Source: Blastococcus sp. URHD0036
GTDB taxonomy: Bacteria; Actinomycetota; Actinomycetes; Mycobacteriales; Geodermatophilaceae
DNA: 64,000 bases
Assembly (NCBI RefSeq): GCF_000701365.1
Contig: NZ_JNIK01000003.1
Span: 62,001 to 126,000 of the forward strand
Reading direction: 5' to 3'
Shown: positions 48,689 to 57,044 of the stretch, one piece after another
Layout of the letters: each line of letters opens with the position of its first letter
How positions within the stretch are numbered: position 1 is the first letter of the stretch
The notes under the pieces: model-generated
The model's database searches: none
Told to the model about the DNA's origin: nothing
The model's input: the letters and a program-made list of their open reading frames with translations, nothing else
Program-made: the position numbers and the translations under genes

Positions 48689-49957
48689 ATGGGACGGCCG
48701 CTGCGCATCGCCTTGCTGTCCTACCGCAGCAAGCCCCACAGCGGCGGCCAGGGGATCTACGTCCGTGCCCTGTCGCGCGAGCTGACCGAGCTGGGGCACG
48801 ACGTGCAGGTCCTCAGCGGCCAGCCCTACCCCGAACTCGACGAGGGCGTTCCGCTGGTGCAGGTGCCCAGCCTGGACCTCTACCGGGACCCGGACCCGTT
48901 CCGCATCGTCCGCCCGTCGGAGATCCGCGACTGGATCGACGTCGCGGAGTGGGCGAACATGGCCGTGGCCGGATTCCCCGAGCCGCTCACCTTCAGCCTG
49001 CGGGCCGCGCGGCTGCTGCTGGGCGGGCGCGGCGGGTCGAGCCTCGCGCCCTTCGACATCGTGCACGACAACCAGTGCCTCGGGTACGGCCTGCTGCGGC
49101 TGGTCAAGGCCGACGTCCCGACCGTGGCCACCGTGCACCACCCGGTCGCGATCGACCGGCAGCTGGACCTGGCGGCCGCGCCGTCGCGCTACCGCAAGCT
49201 CACGCTCCGCCGCTGGTACGCGTTCACCCGCATGCAGGCGCGCGTGGCCCCGCGGCTGGACGCCATCACCACCGTGTCGGAGAGCTCGCGGGCCGACATC
49301 GGCACCCACCTCGGGGTGCCGGCGGAGCGGATCGAGGTCATCCCGGTCGGGATCGACCCCGACGTCTTCACGCCGCCGCCGGCCGACCGGCCGCGCGACC
49401 CCGAGTCGATCGTGGTGATCACCAGCGCCGACGTCCCGCTCAAGGGGCTGGTGCACCTGCTCGAGGCCGTGGCGAAGCTGCGTACCGAGCGGGCCGTGAC
49501 GCTGACCGTCGTCGGCAGCGCCCGCCCGGGCGGCCCGGCAGAGAGCGCACTGGACCGCCTGGCCCTGCACGACGCCGTCACCTTCACCGGCTCGGTGCCC
49601 GAGGCCGAGCTCGTCCGCCTGCTGCAGCAGGCCGCCGTCGTGGCGATCCCGTCCCTGTACGAGGGCTTCTCGCTGCCGGCGATCGAGGCCATGGCCTGCG
49701 GCACCCCCCTGGTCACCACCGACGCCGGCGCGCTGCCCGAGGTGGTGGGCAGCCAGGCCGGCCTGCGGGTGAAGGCCGGGGACGTCGACGAGCTCACCGC
49801 CGCCCTGCGGCTGGTGCTGGACTCCCCCTCCCTGCAGGAGCAGCTGGGCCGCGCCGGACGGCGCCGGGTGCTCGCCTCCTACACCTGGCGGTCCGCGGCC
49901 GAGCGCACCGCGGCCTGGTACGCCGAGGTGCTGGACCGGAAGAAGACCGACCGATGA
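48689..49957 (+). CDS. Glycosyltransferase family 4 (GT-B)
   Basis: 422-aa retaining glycosyltransferase. The acceptor domain begins RIALLSYRSKPHSGGQGIYV and LSRELTELGHDVQVLSG; the donor domain has VIPVGIDPDVFTPP, LTVVGSARPGG and the EX7E-like SLYEGFSLPAIEAMACGTPL. Soluble or peripheral. TAGAGT lies 7 nt before the ATG (48676-48681), so the mRNA is probably leaderless and this is the first gene of a five-gene operon. The sugar and acceptor are unknown. Confidence 0.92.
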   Translation: MGRPLRIALLSYRSKPHSGGQGIYVRALSRELTELGHDVQVLSGQPYPELDEGVPLVQVPSLDLYRDPDPFRIVRPSEIRDWIDVAEWANMAVAGFPEPLTFSLRAARLLLGGRGGSSLAPFDIVHDNQCLGYGLLRLVKADVPTVATVHHPVAIDRQLDLAAAPSRYRKLTLRRWYAFTRMQARVAPRLDAITTVSESSRADIGTHLGVPAERIEVIPVGIDPDVFTPPPADRPRDPESIVVITSADVPLKGLVHLLEAVAKLRTERAVTLTVVGSARPGGPAESALDRLALHDAVTFTGSVPEAELVRLLQQAAVVAIPSLYEGFSLPAIEAMACGTPLVTTDAGALPEVVGSQAGLRVKAGDVDELTAALRLVLDSPSLQEQLGRAGRRRVLASYTWRSAAERTAAWYAEVLDRKKTDR

Positions 49958-49967
49958 GGACCCGCAC

Positions 49968-50774
49968 GTGCTGACAGTCGACTACGACCTGCTGGACCTG
50001 CGCCCCGGGATGACCCTGCTCGACCTGGGCTGCGGCGAGGGCCGGCACACCTTCGAGGCCTACCGGCGCGGCGCCCGGGTCGTGGCCCTCGACTGGGGCG
50101 TCGACGAGGTCACGACCACGCAGAAGTGGGTGACCGCCATCGGCGAGGCGGGCGAGGCGCCGGCCGGCGCGGCCGCGACCGCGGTCCGGGGCGACCTGCT
50201 GCACCTGCCGGTCCCCGACGCGAGCGTCGACCGGGTCATCGTCGCCGAGGTGCTCGAGCACATCCCCGACGACGCCGCCGCGATGGCCGAGATCGTCCGG
50301 GTGCTCAAGCCCGGCGGACGCGTCGCGGTCAGCGTGCCCCGCTGGCTGCCGGAGCGGATCTGCTGGGCACTCTCCGACGAGTACCACGCGAACGAGGGCG
50401 GCCACATCCGCATCTACCGCGGCGACGACCTCCGGACCCGGCTGACCGCAGTGGGCCTCGAGCCGGGCCGGACGCACCACGCGCACTCCCTGCACGCGCC
50501 ATTCTGGTGGCTGAAGTGCGCCATCGGCGTCGGACGCGACAACGCCGCCGTCCGCGCCTACCACCGGCTGCTGGTCTGGGACCTCACGAAGCGGCCCTGG
50601 CTGACCCGGACCGCCGAGAAGGTGCTGGACCCGGTGATCGGCAAGAGCCTGGTCGTGTACGCCGACAAGCCGGCTGCCGAAGGGGACGGGCCGGCGGTCG
50701 CCGGCGCGCCCGCCGCGCGGCGCTGGACGGCCGGCTCCGCCGGTGTGGACCGGGAGCGGGCCGCTGCCCGCTGA
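49968..50774 (+). CDS. Class I SAM-dependent methyltransferase
   Basis: 268-aa methyltransferase. SAM motifs: LLDLGCGEGRHTFEAYRRGA (motif I), ALDWGVDEV (post I), DASVDRVIVAEVLEHIPDD (motif II) and LKPGGRVAVSVPRW (motif III). The GGHIRIYRGDDLRTRL stretch is typical of UbiE-like small-molecule enzymes. It starts 11 bases after the GT4 gene, overlaps the next gene by 32 bases, and has a Pro/Ala-rich tail. Likely methylates a sugar or lipid made by the neighbours; this is inference. Confidence 0.9.
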   Translation: MLTVDYDLLDLRPGMTLLDLGCGEGRHTFEAYRRGARVVALDWGVDEVTTTQKWVTAIGEAGEAPAGAAATAVRGDLLHLPVPDASVDRVIVAEVLEHIPDDAAAMAEIVRVLKPGGRVAVSVPRWLPERICWALSDEYHANEGGHIRIYRGDDLRTRLTAVGLEPGRTHHAHSLHAPFWWLKCAIGVGRDNAAVRAYHRLLVWDLTKRPWLTRTAEKVLDPVIGKSLVVYADKPAAEGDGPAVAGAPAARRWTAGSAGVDRERAAAR

Positions 50775-51849
50775 GCCGGCGCTCCTGCCGGAGCTGCCGG
50801 GGATCGTGTCCGGCGGGCAGGTGCGCCGGACCGTCGACTGGATCGCCGACCAGCAGGACGCCGACGGCGCCCTCCCCTGGTTCCGCGGTGGCCAGCTCGA
50901 CCCGTGGGACTCGATCGAGGCGGCCATGGCTCTCGACGTCGGAGGCCGGCACGACTCCGCCGCAGCCGCCTACCGCTGGCTGGCCGCGCGGCAGCGACCG
51001 GACGGGTCCTGGGCGTCGGAGTACCGGCTCGCGTCGGGGACGTACGCGGAGACCTCTCCCGGGGTCGAGAGCAACCACGCCGGGTACCTGGCCGTCGGGC
51101 TGTGGCACCGGTGGCTCGTGACGGGCGACGACGCCCTGGTGGCCGAGCTGTGGCCGGCCGTGCGCCGGGGGCTGGACCTGGTCACCCGCATGCAGCTGCC
51201 CGGCGGGACCATCGGCTGGGCGCTGCAGCCGGACGGCACCCCGGACGACACCGCGCTGCTGACCGGCAACGCCAGTCTCTTCCAGGCGCTGCGCTGCGGA
51301 GTCGCCCTCGCGGACCTGCGGGGCGAGCCGCAGCCGGACTGGGAACTGGCCGCCGTCGACCTGGGCGCCGCGCTGCGCACCCGCCCGGAGGCCTTCGCCG
51401 ACCGCTCGCGGTACTCGATGGACTGGTACTACCCGGTGCTCGCCGGCGCCCTGACCGGCGCCGCGGCGGAGGACCGGCTGGCCTGGGGCTGGGAGACCTT
51501 CGTGGTCCCGGGGCTCGGGATCCGCTGCGTGTCCGACCGGCCGTGGGCGACCGGCGCCGAGACGTGCGAGCTGGCGCTGGCGCTGAGCGCCGCGGGCCGT
51601 CCGGACGACGCGCTGGAGCAGGTGGCCGCCATGCAGCACCTGCGCGACGACGACGGCTCCTACTGGACCGGCCTGGTGTTCGCCGACGGGAAGCGCTGGC
51701 CGATCGAGCGCACGACGTGGACCGCCGCCGCCGTCGTCCTGGCCGCCGACGCGCTGTCCGGCGCCACCGGTGCCTGCGGTCTGTTCGCCGACCCCGCCGC
51801 CCTCCCGCCGGTGGGCGCGGACGAGGAGTTCCAGCCCCGTCCTGGGTAG
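50743..51849 (+). CDS. Alpha/alpha-toroid protein with QW-like repeats (prenyltransferase/squalene-cyclase or glucoamylase-like)
   Basis: 368-aa protein built of helical-hairpin repeats. QRPDGSW is an exact QW (QxxxGxW) motif, with weaker copies at QQDADGALPW and DDDGSYW. Segments such as NHAGYLAVGLWHRWLVTGDD and AELWPAVRRGLDLVTRMQLP also resemble (alpha/alpha)6 glycosidases. There is no DxDD motif of squalene-hopene cyclase and no signal peptide. It is usually annotated 'prenyltransferase'; I consider the activity open. GTG start lies inside the methyltransferase gene (32-base overlap), so translation is coupled. Confidence 0.75.
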   Translation: MWTGSGPLPAEPALLPELPGIVSGGQVRRTVDWIADQQDADGALPWFRGGQLDPWDSIEAAMALDVGGRHDSAAAAYRWLAARQRPDGSWASEYRLASGTYAETSPGVESNHAGYLAVGLWHRWLVTGDDALVAELWPAVRRGLDLVTRMQLPGGTIGWALQPDGTPDDTALLTGNASLFQALRCGVALADLRGEPQPDWELAAVDLGAALRTRPEAFADRSRYSMDWYYPVLAGALTGAAAEDRLAWGWETFVVPGLGIRCVSDRPWATGAETCELALALSAAGRPDDALEQVAAMQHLRDDDGSYWTGLVFADGKRWPIERTTWTAAAVVLAADALSGATGACGLFADPAALPPVGADEEFQPRPG

Positions 51850-51858
51850 GGAGGGGTC

Positions 51859-52707
51859 ATGACCGGAACCGCAGACGTCACCGTCGTCGTCATGAGCCGC
51901 GACCGCCGGGAGGACCTCCTGGCCAGCATGCCCCGCCACGAGGCCGCGGTCGTCTTCGTCGACAACGGCTCGACGGACGGGTCGGTCGAGGCCGTCCGGG
52001 CGGTGCACCCGGACGTGACCGTGCTCCCGCTCGCCGAGAACGTCGGCGCGCGGGCCCGCACCATCGGGGCGGAGCGGGCCGGCACCCCCTTCGTCGCCTT
52101 CGCCGACGACGACTCCTGGTGGGCGCCGGGCGACCTGGCCCGCGCGGCCGGGATCATGCGCGGGCACCCCCGCCTCGCCGTCCTCAACGCGCGGATCCTC
52201 GTCGGCCCCGAGGAGCGCCTCGACCCGGTCTGCGCGGAGATGGCCGGCAGCCCGCTGGGCACCGAGCCCGACCTGCCCGGCCCCTCGCTGCTGGGCTTCG
52301 TCGCCTGCGGGGCGATGGTGCGCACCGAGGCCTTCCTCGCCGTCGGCGGCTTCGACGCCGTCGTGCGCTTCCCCGGCGAGGAGGAGCGGCTGAGCCTCGA
52401 CCTCGCCGCGGCCGGCTGGGGACTGGCCTACGTCGACGCGGTGACCGTGCACCACCACCCGTCGGTCCGCCGGTCGGACCCCGCCGCCCGCCGCACGGCG
52501 ATCTGGCGCTCGCGGGTGCTGACCGCGGTGATGCGGCTGCCGGCGGCAGACGTCGGCCGGGTCGCCGGAGCGGCGCTGCGGGCCGGCGCGGACGGGCGAC
52601 GGGGACTGGCCCGGGCGCTGCGCGACCTGCCGCGGGCGCTGCGCTGCCGGCGCAGGCTCCCCGATGCCGTGCTGGCCCAGCGACGGCTGCTGGAGGGACG
52701 GCCGTGA
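51859..52707 (+). CDS. Glycosyltransferase family 2 (GT-A), first of two
   Basis: 282-aa inverting glycosyltransferase. VTVVVMSRDRREDLLASMPR, FVDNGSTDGSVEAVR, and the donor/metal motif FVAFADDDSWWAPGDLARAA are the GT2 signatures; EEERLSLDLAAAGWGLAYVD gives the acceptor-side ED motif region. It is cytoplasmic without membrane helices. GGAGG lies 7 nt before the ATG. It overlaps the second GT2 gene by 4 bases and shares its layout, so they arose by duplication. Confidence 0.92.
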   Translation: MTGTADVTVVVMSRDRREDLLASMPRHEAAVVFVDNGSTDGSVEAVRAVHPDVTVLPLAENVGARARTIGAERAGTPFVAFADDDSWWAPGDLARAAGIMRGHPRLAVLNARILVGPEERLDPVCAEMAGSPLGTEPDLPGPSLLGFVACGAMVRTEAFLAVGGFDAVVRFPGEEERLSLDLAAAGWGLAYVDAVTVHHHPSVRRSDPAARRTAIWRSRVLTAVMRLPAADVGRVAGAALRAGADGRRGLARALRDLPRALRCRRRLPDAVLAQRRLLEGRP

Positions 52708-53603
52708 CGGAGGACCCGAGGATCGCCGTCGTCGTCATCACCCACCAGCGGCGCGACGAGGTCCTGGCGGCACTGGAGCGGCTGCTCGCCCTCCCGGAGC
52801 GACCGCACGTCGTGGTGGTCGACAACGGGTCGACCGACGGCACGGCCGCGGCGATCCGGTCGCGGTTCCCCTCCGTCGAGCTCGTGGCGAGTCCGACCAA
52901 CCTCGGCGCGATCGGCCGCAACGTCGGCGTCGCCCGGCTGGACACCCCCTACGTCGCCTTCTGCGACGACGACACGTGGTGGGAGCCCGGGTCGCTGGCG
53001 ACCGCGGCGGACGTCCTCGACGCCCATCCGCGACTGGCCGTGGTGACCGCGCGCATCCTCGTGGAGCCCGGCGGCCGCGAGGACCCGATCGTGCCGGAGC
53101 TGCGGGACTCCCCCGTGCCGGGTGCGGACTGGCTGCCCGGACCGGCGCTGGGGTCGTTCCTCGCCGGTGCGTCGGTCGTCCGCCGGGAGGCGTTCGACGA
53201 GGTCGGCGGCTTCTCCGAGCGGCTGTGGCTCGGCGGCGAGGAGGAGCTGATGGCCGGCGACCTGGCCGCCGCGGGCTGGGAGTTGTGCTACCTGCCGCAG
53301 CTGACCGTGCACCACCGGGCCAGCCGGGCCCGCGACGCGCACAAGCGCCGCCGGGACGGCATCCGCAACACGCTGTGGACGACCTGGCTGCGCCGTCCGC
53401 TGGTCCCGGCGCTGCGCCGGACCGCGCACCTGCTGCACACCCTGCCGCGCGACCGGGTCACCGCGGAGGGGCTGCTGGCCGCCGCGCGCGGGATCCCGTG
53501 GGTCGTGCGCGAGCGCCGGGTGCTGCCGCCGCACGCCGAGGCGAGGTTCGCCGCCCTCGACGACGTCCAGCGCCGCTCGACGGCCCGCCGCTACGTCAGC
53601 TAG
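52704..53603 (+). CDS. Glycosyltransferase family 2 (GT-A), second of two
   Basis: 299-aa paralogue of the preceding enzyme. IAVVVITHQRRDEVLAALER, VVDNGSTDGTAAAIRSRFPS, NLGAIGRNVGVARL and VAFCDDDTWWEPGSLA mark the GT2 fold; GGEEELMAGDLAAAGWELCY is the acceptor-side motif. GTGA overlap with the upstream gene. It ends the operon; a TTTCGCGCGCGAAA-type hairpin starts directly at the stop codon. Confidence 0.92.
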   Translation: MTEDPRIAVVVITHQRRDEVLAALERLLALPERPHVVVVDNGSTDGTAAAIRSRFPSVELVASPTNLGAIGRNVGVARLDTPYVAFCDDDTWWEPGSLATAADVLDAHPRLAVVTARILVEPGGREDPIVPELRDSPVPGADWLPGPALGSFLAGASVVRREAFDEVGGFSERLWLGGEEELMAGDLAAAGWELCYLPQLTVHHRASRARDAHKRRRDGIRNTLWTTWLRRPLVPALRRTAHLLHTLPRDRVTAEGLLAAARGIPWVVRERRVLPPHAEARFAALDDVQRRSTARRYVS

Positions 53604-53662
53604 GAGCGTTTCGCGCGCGAATGCCCCCCGGCGCCAGGGGACTCTCGCGCGCGAAAGGCTCC
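53603..53662. terminator. Bidirectional hairpin of the TTTCGCGCGCGAAA family, copy 1
   Basis: GGAGCGTTTCGCGCGCGA (53603-53620) and TCGCGCGCGAAAGGCTCC (53645-53662) are inverted repeats of 18 nt with one mismatch around a 24-nt loop. It begins at the last base of the GT2 stop codon and fills the gap to the convergent DksA-like gene. A second copy is at 62054-62103. Confidence 0.85.
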
Positions 53663-53664
53663 GT

Positions 53665-53994
53665 TCAGCGGGCGCAGGTGATGCAGGTGCGGGCCGCCGG
53701 ACGGGCGGCCAGCCGCTCGGCCCCGATGGCCGAGCCGCAGCTCTCGCAGACGCCGTAGGAGCCGTCGTCGCGGCGGGCCAGCGCCGCCTCCGCGTCGGTC
53801 AGCCTCCGGCGGGCGGCCTCCAGCAGGGCGGCGACCTGCTGGCGCTCGAAGGCGATGGTGGCGCCCTCGGGGTCGTGCTCGTCGTCGGCGTTGGAGGCCT
53901 TCGACGCGGCGACGACGGCGTCGAACTCCCCGGTCAGCGCGGCGATCGAGGCGAGCGCCGCGTCCCGCTCGGCGACGAGCGGGTCAGCGGACAC
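53665..53994 (-). CDS. DksA/TraR family zinc-finger protein
   Basis: 109-aa predicted RNA polymerase-binding protein. An N-terminal coiled coil (residues about 5-75) with the tip sequence DDEHDPEGATIAFERQQ precedes a C4 zinc finger CESC-x19-CITC. The acidic tip DxxDxA of E. coli DksA is not kept exactly. It starts inside the end of the CmcI-like methyltransferase gene (11-base overlap) and is read with it. Confidence 0.9.
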   Translation of the reverse strand: MSADPLVAERDAALASIAALTGEFDAVVAASKASNADDEHDPEGATIAFERQQVAALLEAARRRLTDAEAALARRDDGSYGVCESCGSAIGAERLAARPAARTCITCAR

Positions 53995-54607
53995 GCTTCA
54001 GCAGCCGCAGCGAGCCGGTGGCCGAGAGCTCCGCGAAGTCCCCGGAGGCGACGACCCGCTGGTAGACCCCGAACGGGGCCTGGCCACCGTCGGCCGGGTC
54101 GGGGAACACGTCGTGGATGGCCAGCGTCCCGCCGACGGCGAGCTTGGCGACCCAGGCGTCCTGGTCGCGGCGCGCGGACTCCTCGGTGTGGCTGCCGTCG
54201 AGGAACAGCAGCGCCAGCGGCGCGGTCCACAGCGGCGCGAGGATCTCCGACCGCGTCACGATGGCGATCACGACGTCCTCGGCGCCGGCCTCGGCGATCT
54301 GCCGGCGGAACCGCGGCAGGGTGTCCACCAGCCCCACGTGCGGGTCGACCAGCGCCGGGTCGTGGTACTCCCAGCCCGGCTGGTGCTCCTCCGAGCCGCG
54401 GTGGTGGTCGACGGTGACGACCTGCCGGCCGGTCTCCCGGGCCGCGGCGGCGAGGTAGAGCGCCGACTTGCCCATCCAGCTGCCCACCTCGAGCAGCGGT
54501 CCGGGCACGCCCACGGTGCGGGCGGCCTCGTACAGCGCCCGCCCCTCGTCGGCCGGCATGAACCCCTCGGCCGCCTCCGCGGCCGCGAGCAGGTCCGTGG
54601 CGGTCAT
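53984..54607 (-). CDS. CmcI-like class I SAM methyltransferase
   Basis: 207-aa methyltransferase of the Methyltransf_24/cephalosporin-hydroxylase-like group. LLEVGSWMGKSALYLAAAAR is motif I, VVTVDHHRGSEEH is the post-I acidic strand, and ALLFLDGSHTEESARRDQDA with TLAIHDVFPDP contributes Mg-binding Asp residues. It is linked by 4-base overlap to YibE/F upstream and 11-base overlap to dksA downstream. It lies next to the GT operon but on the other strand; a shared pathway is possible, not shown. Confidence 0.88.
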   Translation of the reverse strand: MTATDLLAAAEAAEGFMPADEGRALYEAARTVGVPGPLLEVGSWMGKSALYLAAAARETGRQVVTVDHHRGSEEHQPGWEYHDPALVDPHVGLVDTLPRFRRQIAEAGAEDVVIAIVTRSEILAPLWTAPLALLFLDGSHTEESARRDQDAWVAKLAVGGTLAIHDVFPDPADGGQAPFGVYQRVVASGDFAELSATGSLRLLKRVR

Positions 54608-55905
54608 CGGGCGAGCCGCGACCGCAGGGCGCCCAGCGCCTTGGTGGGGCCCGTCGTGCTCATGGATCCGGTCTCCGTTCCCGAGGCCGTGGCGAAGAAC
54701 GCCCCGACGGCTGTCGTCACCGGCACCGCCAGGACCAGCGCGATGCCGCCGACCAGCGTACGGACGACCTCCTCGGCCAGGACCGAGCTGGTCAGCGTGG
54801 TGCCGGCCGGCCGGGCGTAGAGCTCGAAGAGCAGCAGGAGCGGGAGCGCGGCACCGGCGTAGGCGAAGACGACGGTGTAGACGGTCGAGGCGATGTGGTC
54901 GCGGCCGACGGACATGCCGCGCCGGTACAGCTGCCGCCAGCCCATCGACGGGTCGACCTCGTGCAGCTGCCAGATCGCCGAGGCCTGGGTGATCGTGACG
55001 TCGTTGAGGATGCCCAGCCCCGCCACGACGACCGCGGCGATCACCAGCCCCGAGAAGTCCAGGGACGGGTCGAACGTCTGCAGCTGCACGGTCTCCTCGG
55101 TGGTCAGCCCGGTGAGCCGGGCCGCGGAGACCCCGATCGCCCCGAGCACCGTCACCAGGGCCAGGCCGAACAGGGTGCCGACCAGCGCCGTCGTCGTCCG
55201 GGCGGAGAAGCCGTGGGCCAGATAGAGGACGACGAACATGATCGCCGCGGAGCCGACGAGGGTGACCAGCGTCGGCGAGGACCCCGACAGCAGACCGGGG
55301 AGCACGAACTCCAGCAGCACGAGGAACGCGAAGCCGAGCCCCAGCAGGGCCGCCAGGCCCCGCAGCCGGGCCACCGCGCCCACCACGATCGCGAACGCGA
55401 TGGCGAAGAGGACCAGCGGCGTGGTCCGCTCGTAGTCGGAGAACGCGTAGGTGGGTCCGCCCTCGGCGCCGGGGTCGCGGCTCAGCACCAGGACGTCGTC
55501 GACCTCGACGCCGGCGGCGTAGATCTCCGCGGGCAGTTCTAGCTGCTGGTACTCCCCCGCGCCCTCGCCCTCCAGCACCTCCACGACCACGGAGGCGCAG
55601 GTGAGCTCCTGGACCGCGCCGGAGGCGTCGGCGATCGAGCAGTCGAACGGGTCGACGGACACCACCCGGCCGTCGGGATAGGTCGTGCCGGCGGGCAGCT
55701 GCACCTCGGCGGCCTCCTGCGCGCGGCTGGGCTCCCCGGAGGGCCACAGGACGATCAGCCCGATCACGGTGGCCAGGCCGACCGGGACCAGGAGGAAGAG
55801 CATGAGCCGCACCGCCTGGCGCCGGCGGGCGAGCACCTCCGGCGTCGGCGGCGGCGCATCGGGATCGGGCCCGTGCGCGTGGTCGTGCGAGTGGCTGGGC
55901 GGCAC
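54604..55905 (-). CDS. YibE/F family membrane protein
   Basis: 433-aa membrane protein. A His-rich N-terminus (MPPSHSHDHAHGPD) could bind metal. One helix at about 32-54 is followed by an extracytoplasmic domain (about 60-160), then about eight helices (LVLFAIAFAIVVGAVARLRG, FAFLVLLEFVLPGLLSGSSP, SAAIMFVVLYLAHGF, SGLVIAAVVVAGLGILNDVT and others). ILNDVTITQASAIWQLHEVD is the conserved YibE/F core. Function unknown. Confidence 0.92.
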   Translation of the reverse strand: MPPSHSHDHAHGPDPDAPPPTPEVLARRRQAVRLMLFLLVPVGLATVIGLIVLWPSGEPSRAQEAAEVQLPAGTTYPDGRVVSVDPFDCSIADASGAVQELTCASVVVEVLEGEGAGEYQQLELPAEIYAAGVEVDDVLVLSRDPGAEGGPTYAFSDYERTTPLVLFAIAFAIVVGAVARLRGLAALLGLGFAFLVLLEFVLPGLLSGSSPTLVTLVGSAAIMFVVLYLAHGFSARTTTALVGTLFGLALVTVLGAIGVSAARLTGLTTEETVQLQTFDPSLDFSGLVIAAVVVAGLGILNDVTITQASAIWQLHEVDPSMGWRQLYRRGMSVGRDHIASTVYTVVFAYAGAALPLLLLFELYARPAGTTLTSSVLAEEVVRTLVGGIALVLAVPVTTAVGAFFATASGTETGSMSTTGPTKALGALRSRLAR

Positions 55906-55914
55906 CCGGCCAGG

Positions 55915-56286
55915 CTAGGTGCCCGGCTCCTCCGAGACCGTGAAGCGGTGCCAGAGCCCCGACAGCTGCAGCGGCCGGGCGACGACGGGGCGCGGGCGCA
56001 CGAGGACGACCTCCACACCCCGCGACGCCGTCATCTTCTGCACCTGCACGAGCACGGCCGTGCCCGCGGAGTTCATGAACGTCACGTCGCCGAGCACCAA
56101 CTCCAGCCGGCGCAGCGTGGGCATCTCGAGCAGCGCCTCGGTCACGGCGCGGACCAGCGGCCGGCGGGCGGCCTCGGTCAGCTCTCCGGCGAGGGTGAGC
56201 GTGCAGGTGTCGCCGTCCCGGTGCTCTTGGACGTCCAGGACCTCGTTCCCGGCGGCTGCTGTGCTGGGGGTCTCCTCCACGCCCAC
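55915..56286 (-). CDS. STAS-domain anti-sigma factor antagonist
   Basis: 123-aa SpoIIAA-like protein. TCTLTLAGELTEAARRPLVR and LELVLGDVTFMNSAGTAVLV contain the STAS fold; Ser in MNSAG is the phosphorylatable position. It probably releases a partner sigma factor from an anti-sigma kinase; no kinase is in the window. Nine bases separate it from YibE/F. The ATG has GGAGG upstream. Confidence 0.88.
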   Translation of the reverse strand: MGVEETPSTAAAGNEVLDVQEHRDGDTCTLTLAGELTEAARRPLVRAVTEALLEMPTLRRLELVLGDVTFMNSAGTAVLVQVQKMTASRGVEVVLVRPRPVVARPLQLSGLWHRFTVSEEPGT

Positions 56287-56374
56287 CTCCTGCCCCGGCC
56301 GGGGTCATCCGGAACCTCTCCGCACCGCCGTCCCGGCCCGTCAGGGCGACGGGAACATCTCCGGCAGAGGGACG

Positions 56375-56429
56375 TTTACATCGGTGCACGACCGAGGTAA
56401 TCTCCAGTTGCCACTAGAGGTACTACCTC
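56375..56429 (+). promoter_or_regulatory. hsp20 promoter with MerR-type operator
   Basis: TTTACA (56375-56380), 17 bases, TAATCT (56398-56403) is a good housekeeping promoter. GAGGTA-C-TACCTC (56417-56429) is a perfect palindrome just after the start point, and another GAGGTA half-site (56394-56399) overlaps the -10. CCGAGGTA (56392) and TACCTCGG (56424) also form an 8-bp inverted repeat. These are the likely binding sites of the MerR-family regulator encoded downstream. Confidence 0.65.
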
Positions 56430-56472
56430 GGGCAGCGAACACACCACCGCACGACCAGGAGGTCGACCAGCC

Positions 56473-56973
56473 ATGATGCTGACCGCCTACGACCCGTTCG
56501 CCGCCACGTCCGCCGCCTTCCGGGCGCTGGACCAGCTGACCGGCCGCGCGGGTCCGGCCACCGCCCGACCGCTGTCGGGCATGCCGATGGACGCCTACCG
56601 CGTGGGTGACAACTTCGTCGCCCACTTCGACCTGCCGGGCGTCGACCCGGGGTCGATCGACCTGTCGATCGAGGGCACCACGCTGACGATCAGCGCGGAG
56701 CGCTCGGTACCGCAGCTCGAGGGCGCGGAGTGGACGGTCGCCGAGCGGCCGTTCGGGAGCTACACCCGCCAGCTGGTGCTCGGCCGGAGCCTGGACACCG
56801 ACCGGCTGGACGCCAGCTACCACGACGGCGTGCTCACGCTGAGCATCCCGGTGGCCGAGAAGGCCAAGGCCCGCAAGATCACGGTGAGCCGGGCCGACGC
56901 GCCGGCCGCCGTCGAGGCGCGCACCATCGAGGGCGAGCACGCGGAGTCCCAGCCGCAGGCCGTCGAGAGCTGA
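56473..56973 (+). CDS. Hsp20/alpha-crystallin small heat-shock protein
   Basis: 166-aa ATP-independent holdase chaperone. The alpha-crystallin domain (about 37-130) has VGDNFVAHFDLPGVDPGSID, LSIEGTTLTISAERSV and the G-V-L motif YHDGVLTLSIPVAEKAKARK. Short N-terminal arm, C-terminal tail without a clear I-x-I motif. AGGAGG precedes the start (ATGATG; either Met could serve). First gene of a two-gene unit with a MerR-type regulator. Confidence 0.95.
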   Translation: MMLTAYDPFAATSAAFRALDQLTGRAGPATARPLSGMPMDAYRVGDNFVAHFDLPGVDPGSIDLSIEGTTLTISAERSVPQLEGAEWTVAERPFGSYTRQLVLGRSLDTDRLDASYHDGVLTLSIPVAEKAKARKITVSRADAPAAVEARTIEGEHAESQPQAVES

Positions 56974-56993
56974 TCGGCGCCGATCGACGACGG

Positions 56994-57017
56994 GGGCCGG
57001 ACCGCGAGGTCCGGCCC
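56994..57017 (+). terminator. Hairpin between hsp20 and its regulator gene
   Basis: GGGCCGGACC (56994-57003) and GGTCCGGCCC (57008-57017) form a perfect 10-bp stem with loop GCGA. It may reduce readthrough so that the regulator is made at lower level than the chaperone, or stabilise the hsp20 mRNA end. Confidence 0.7.
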
Positions 57018-57044
57018 TCCGTCGTCTCCGAGGAGAGGAACACC

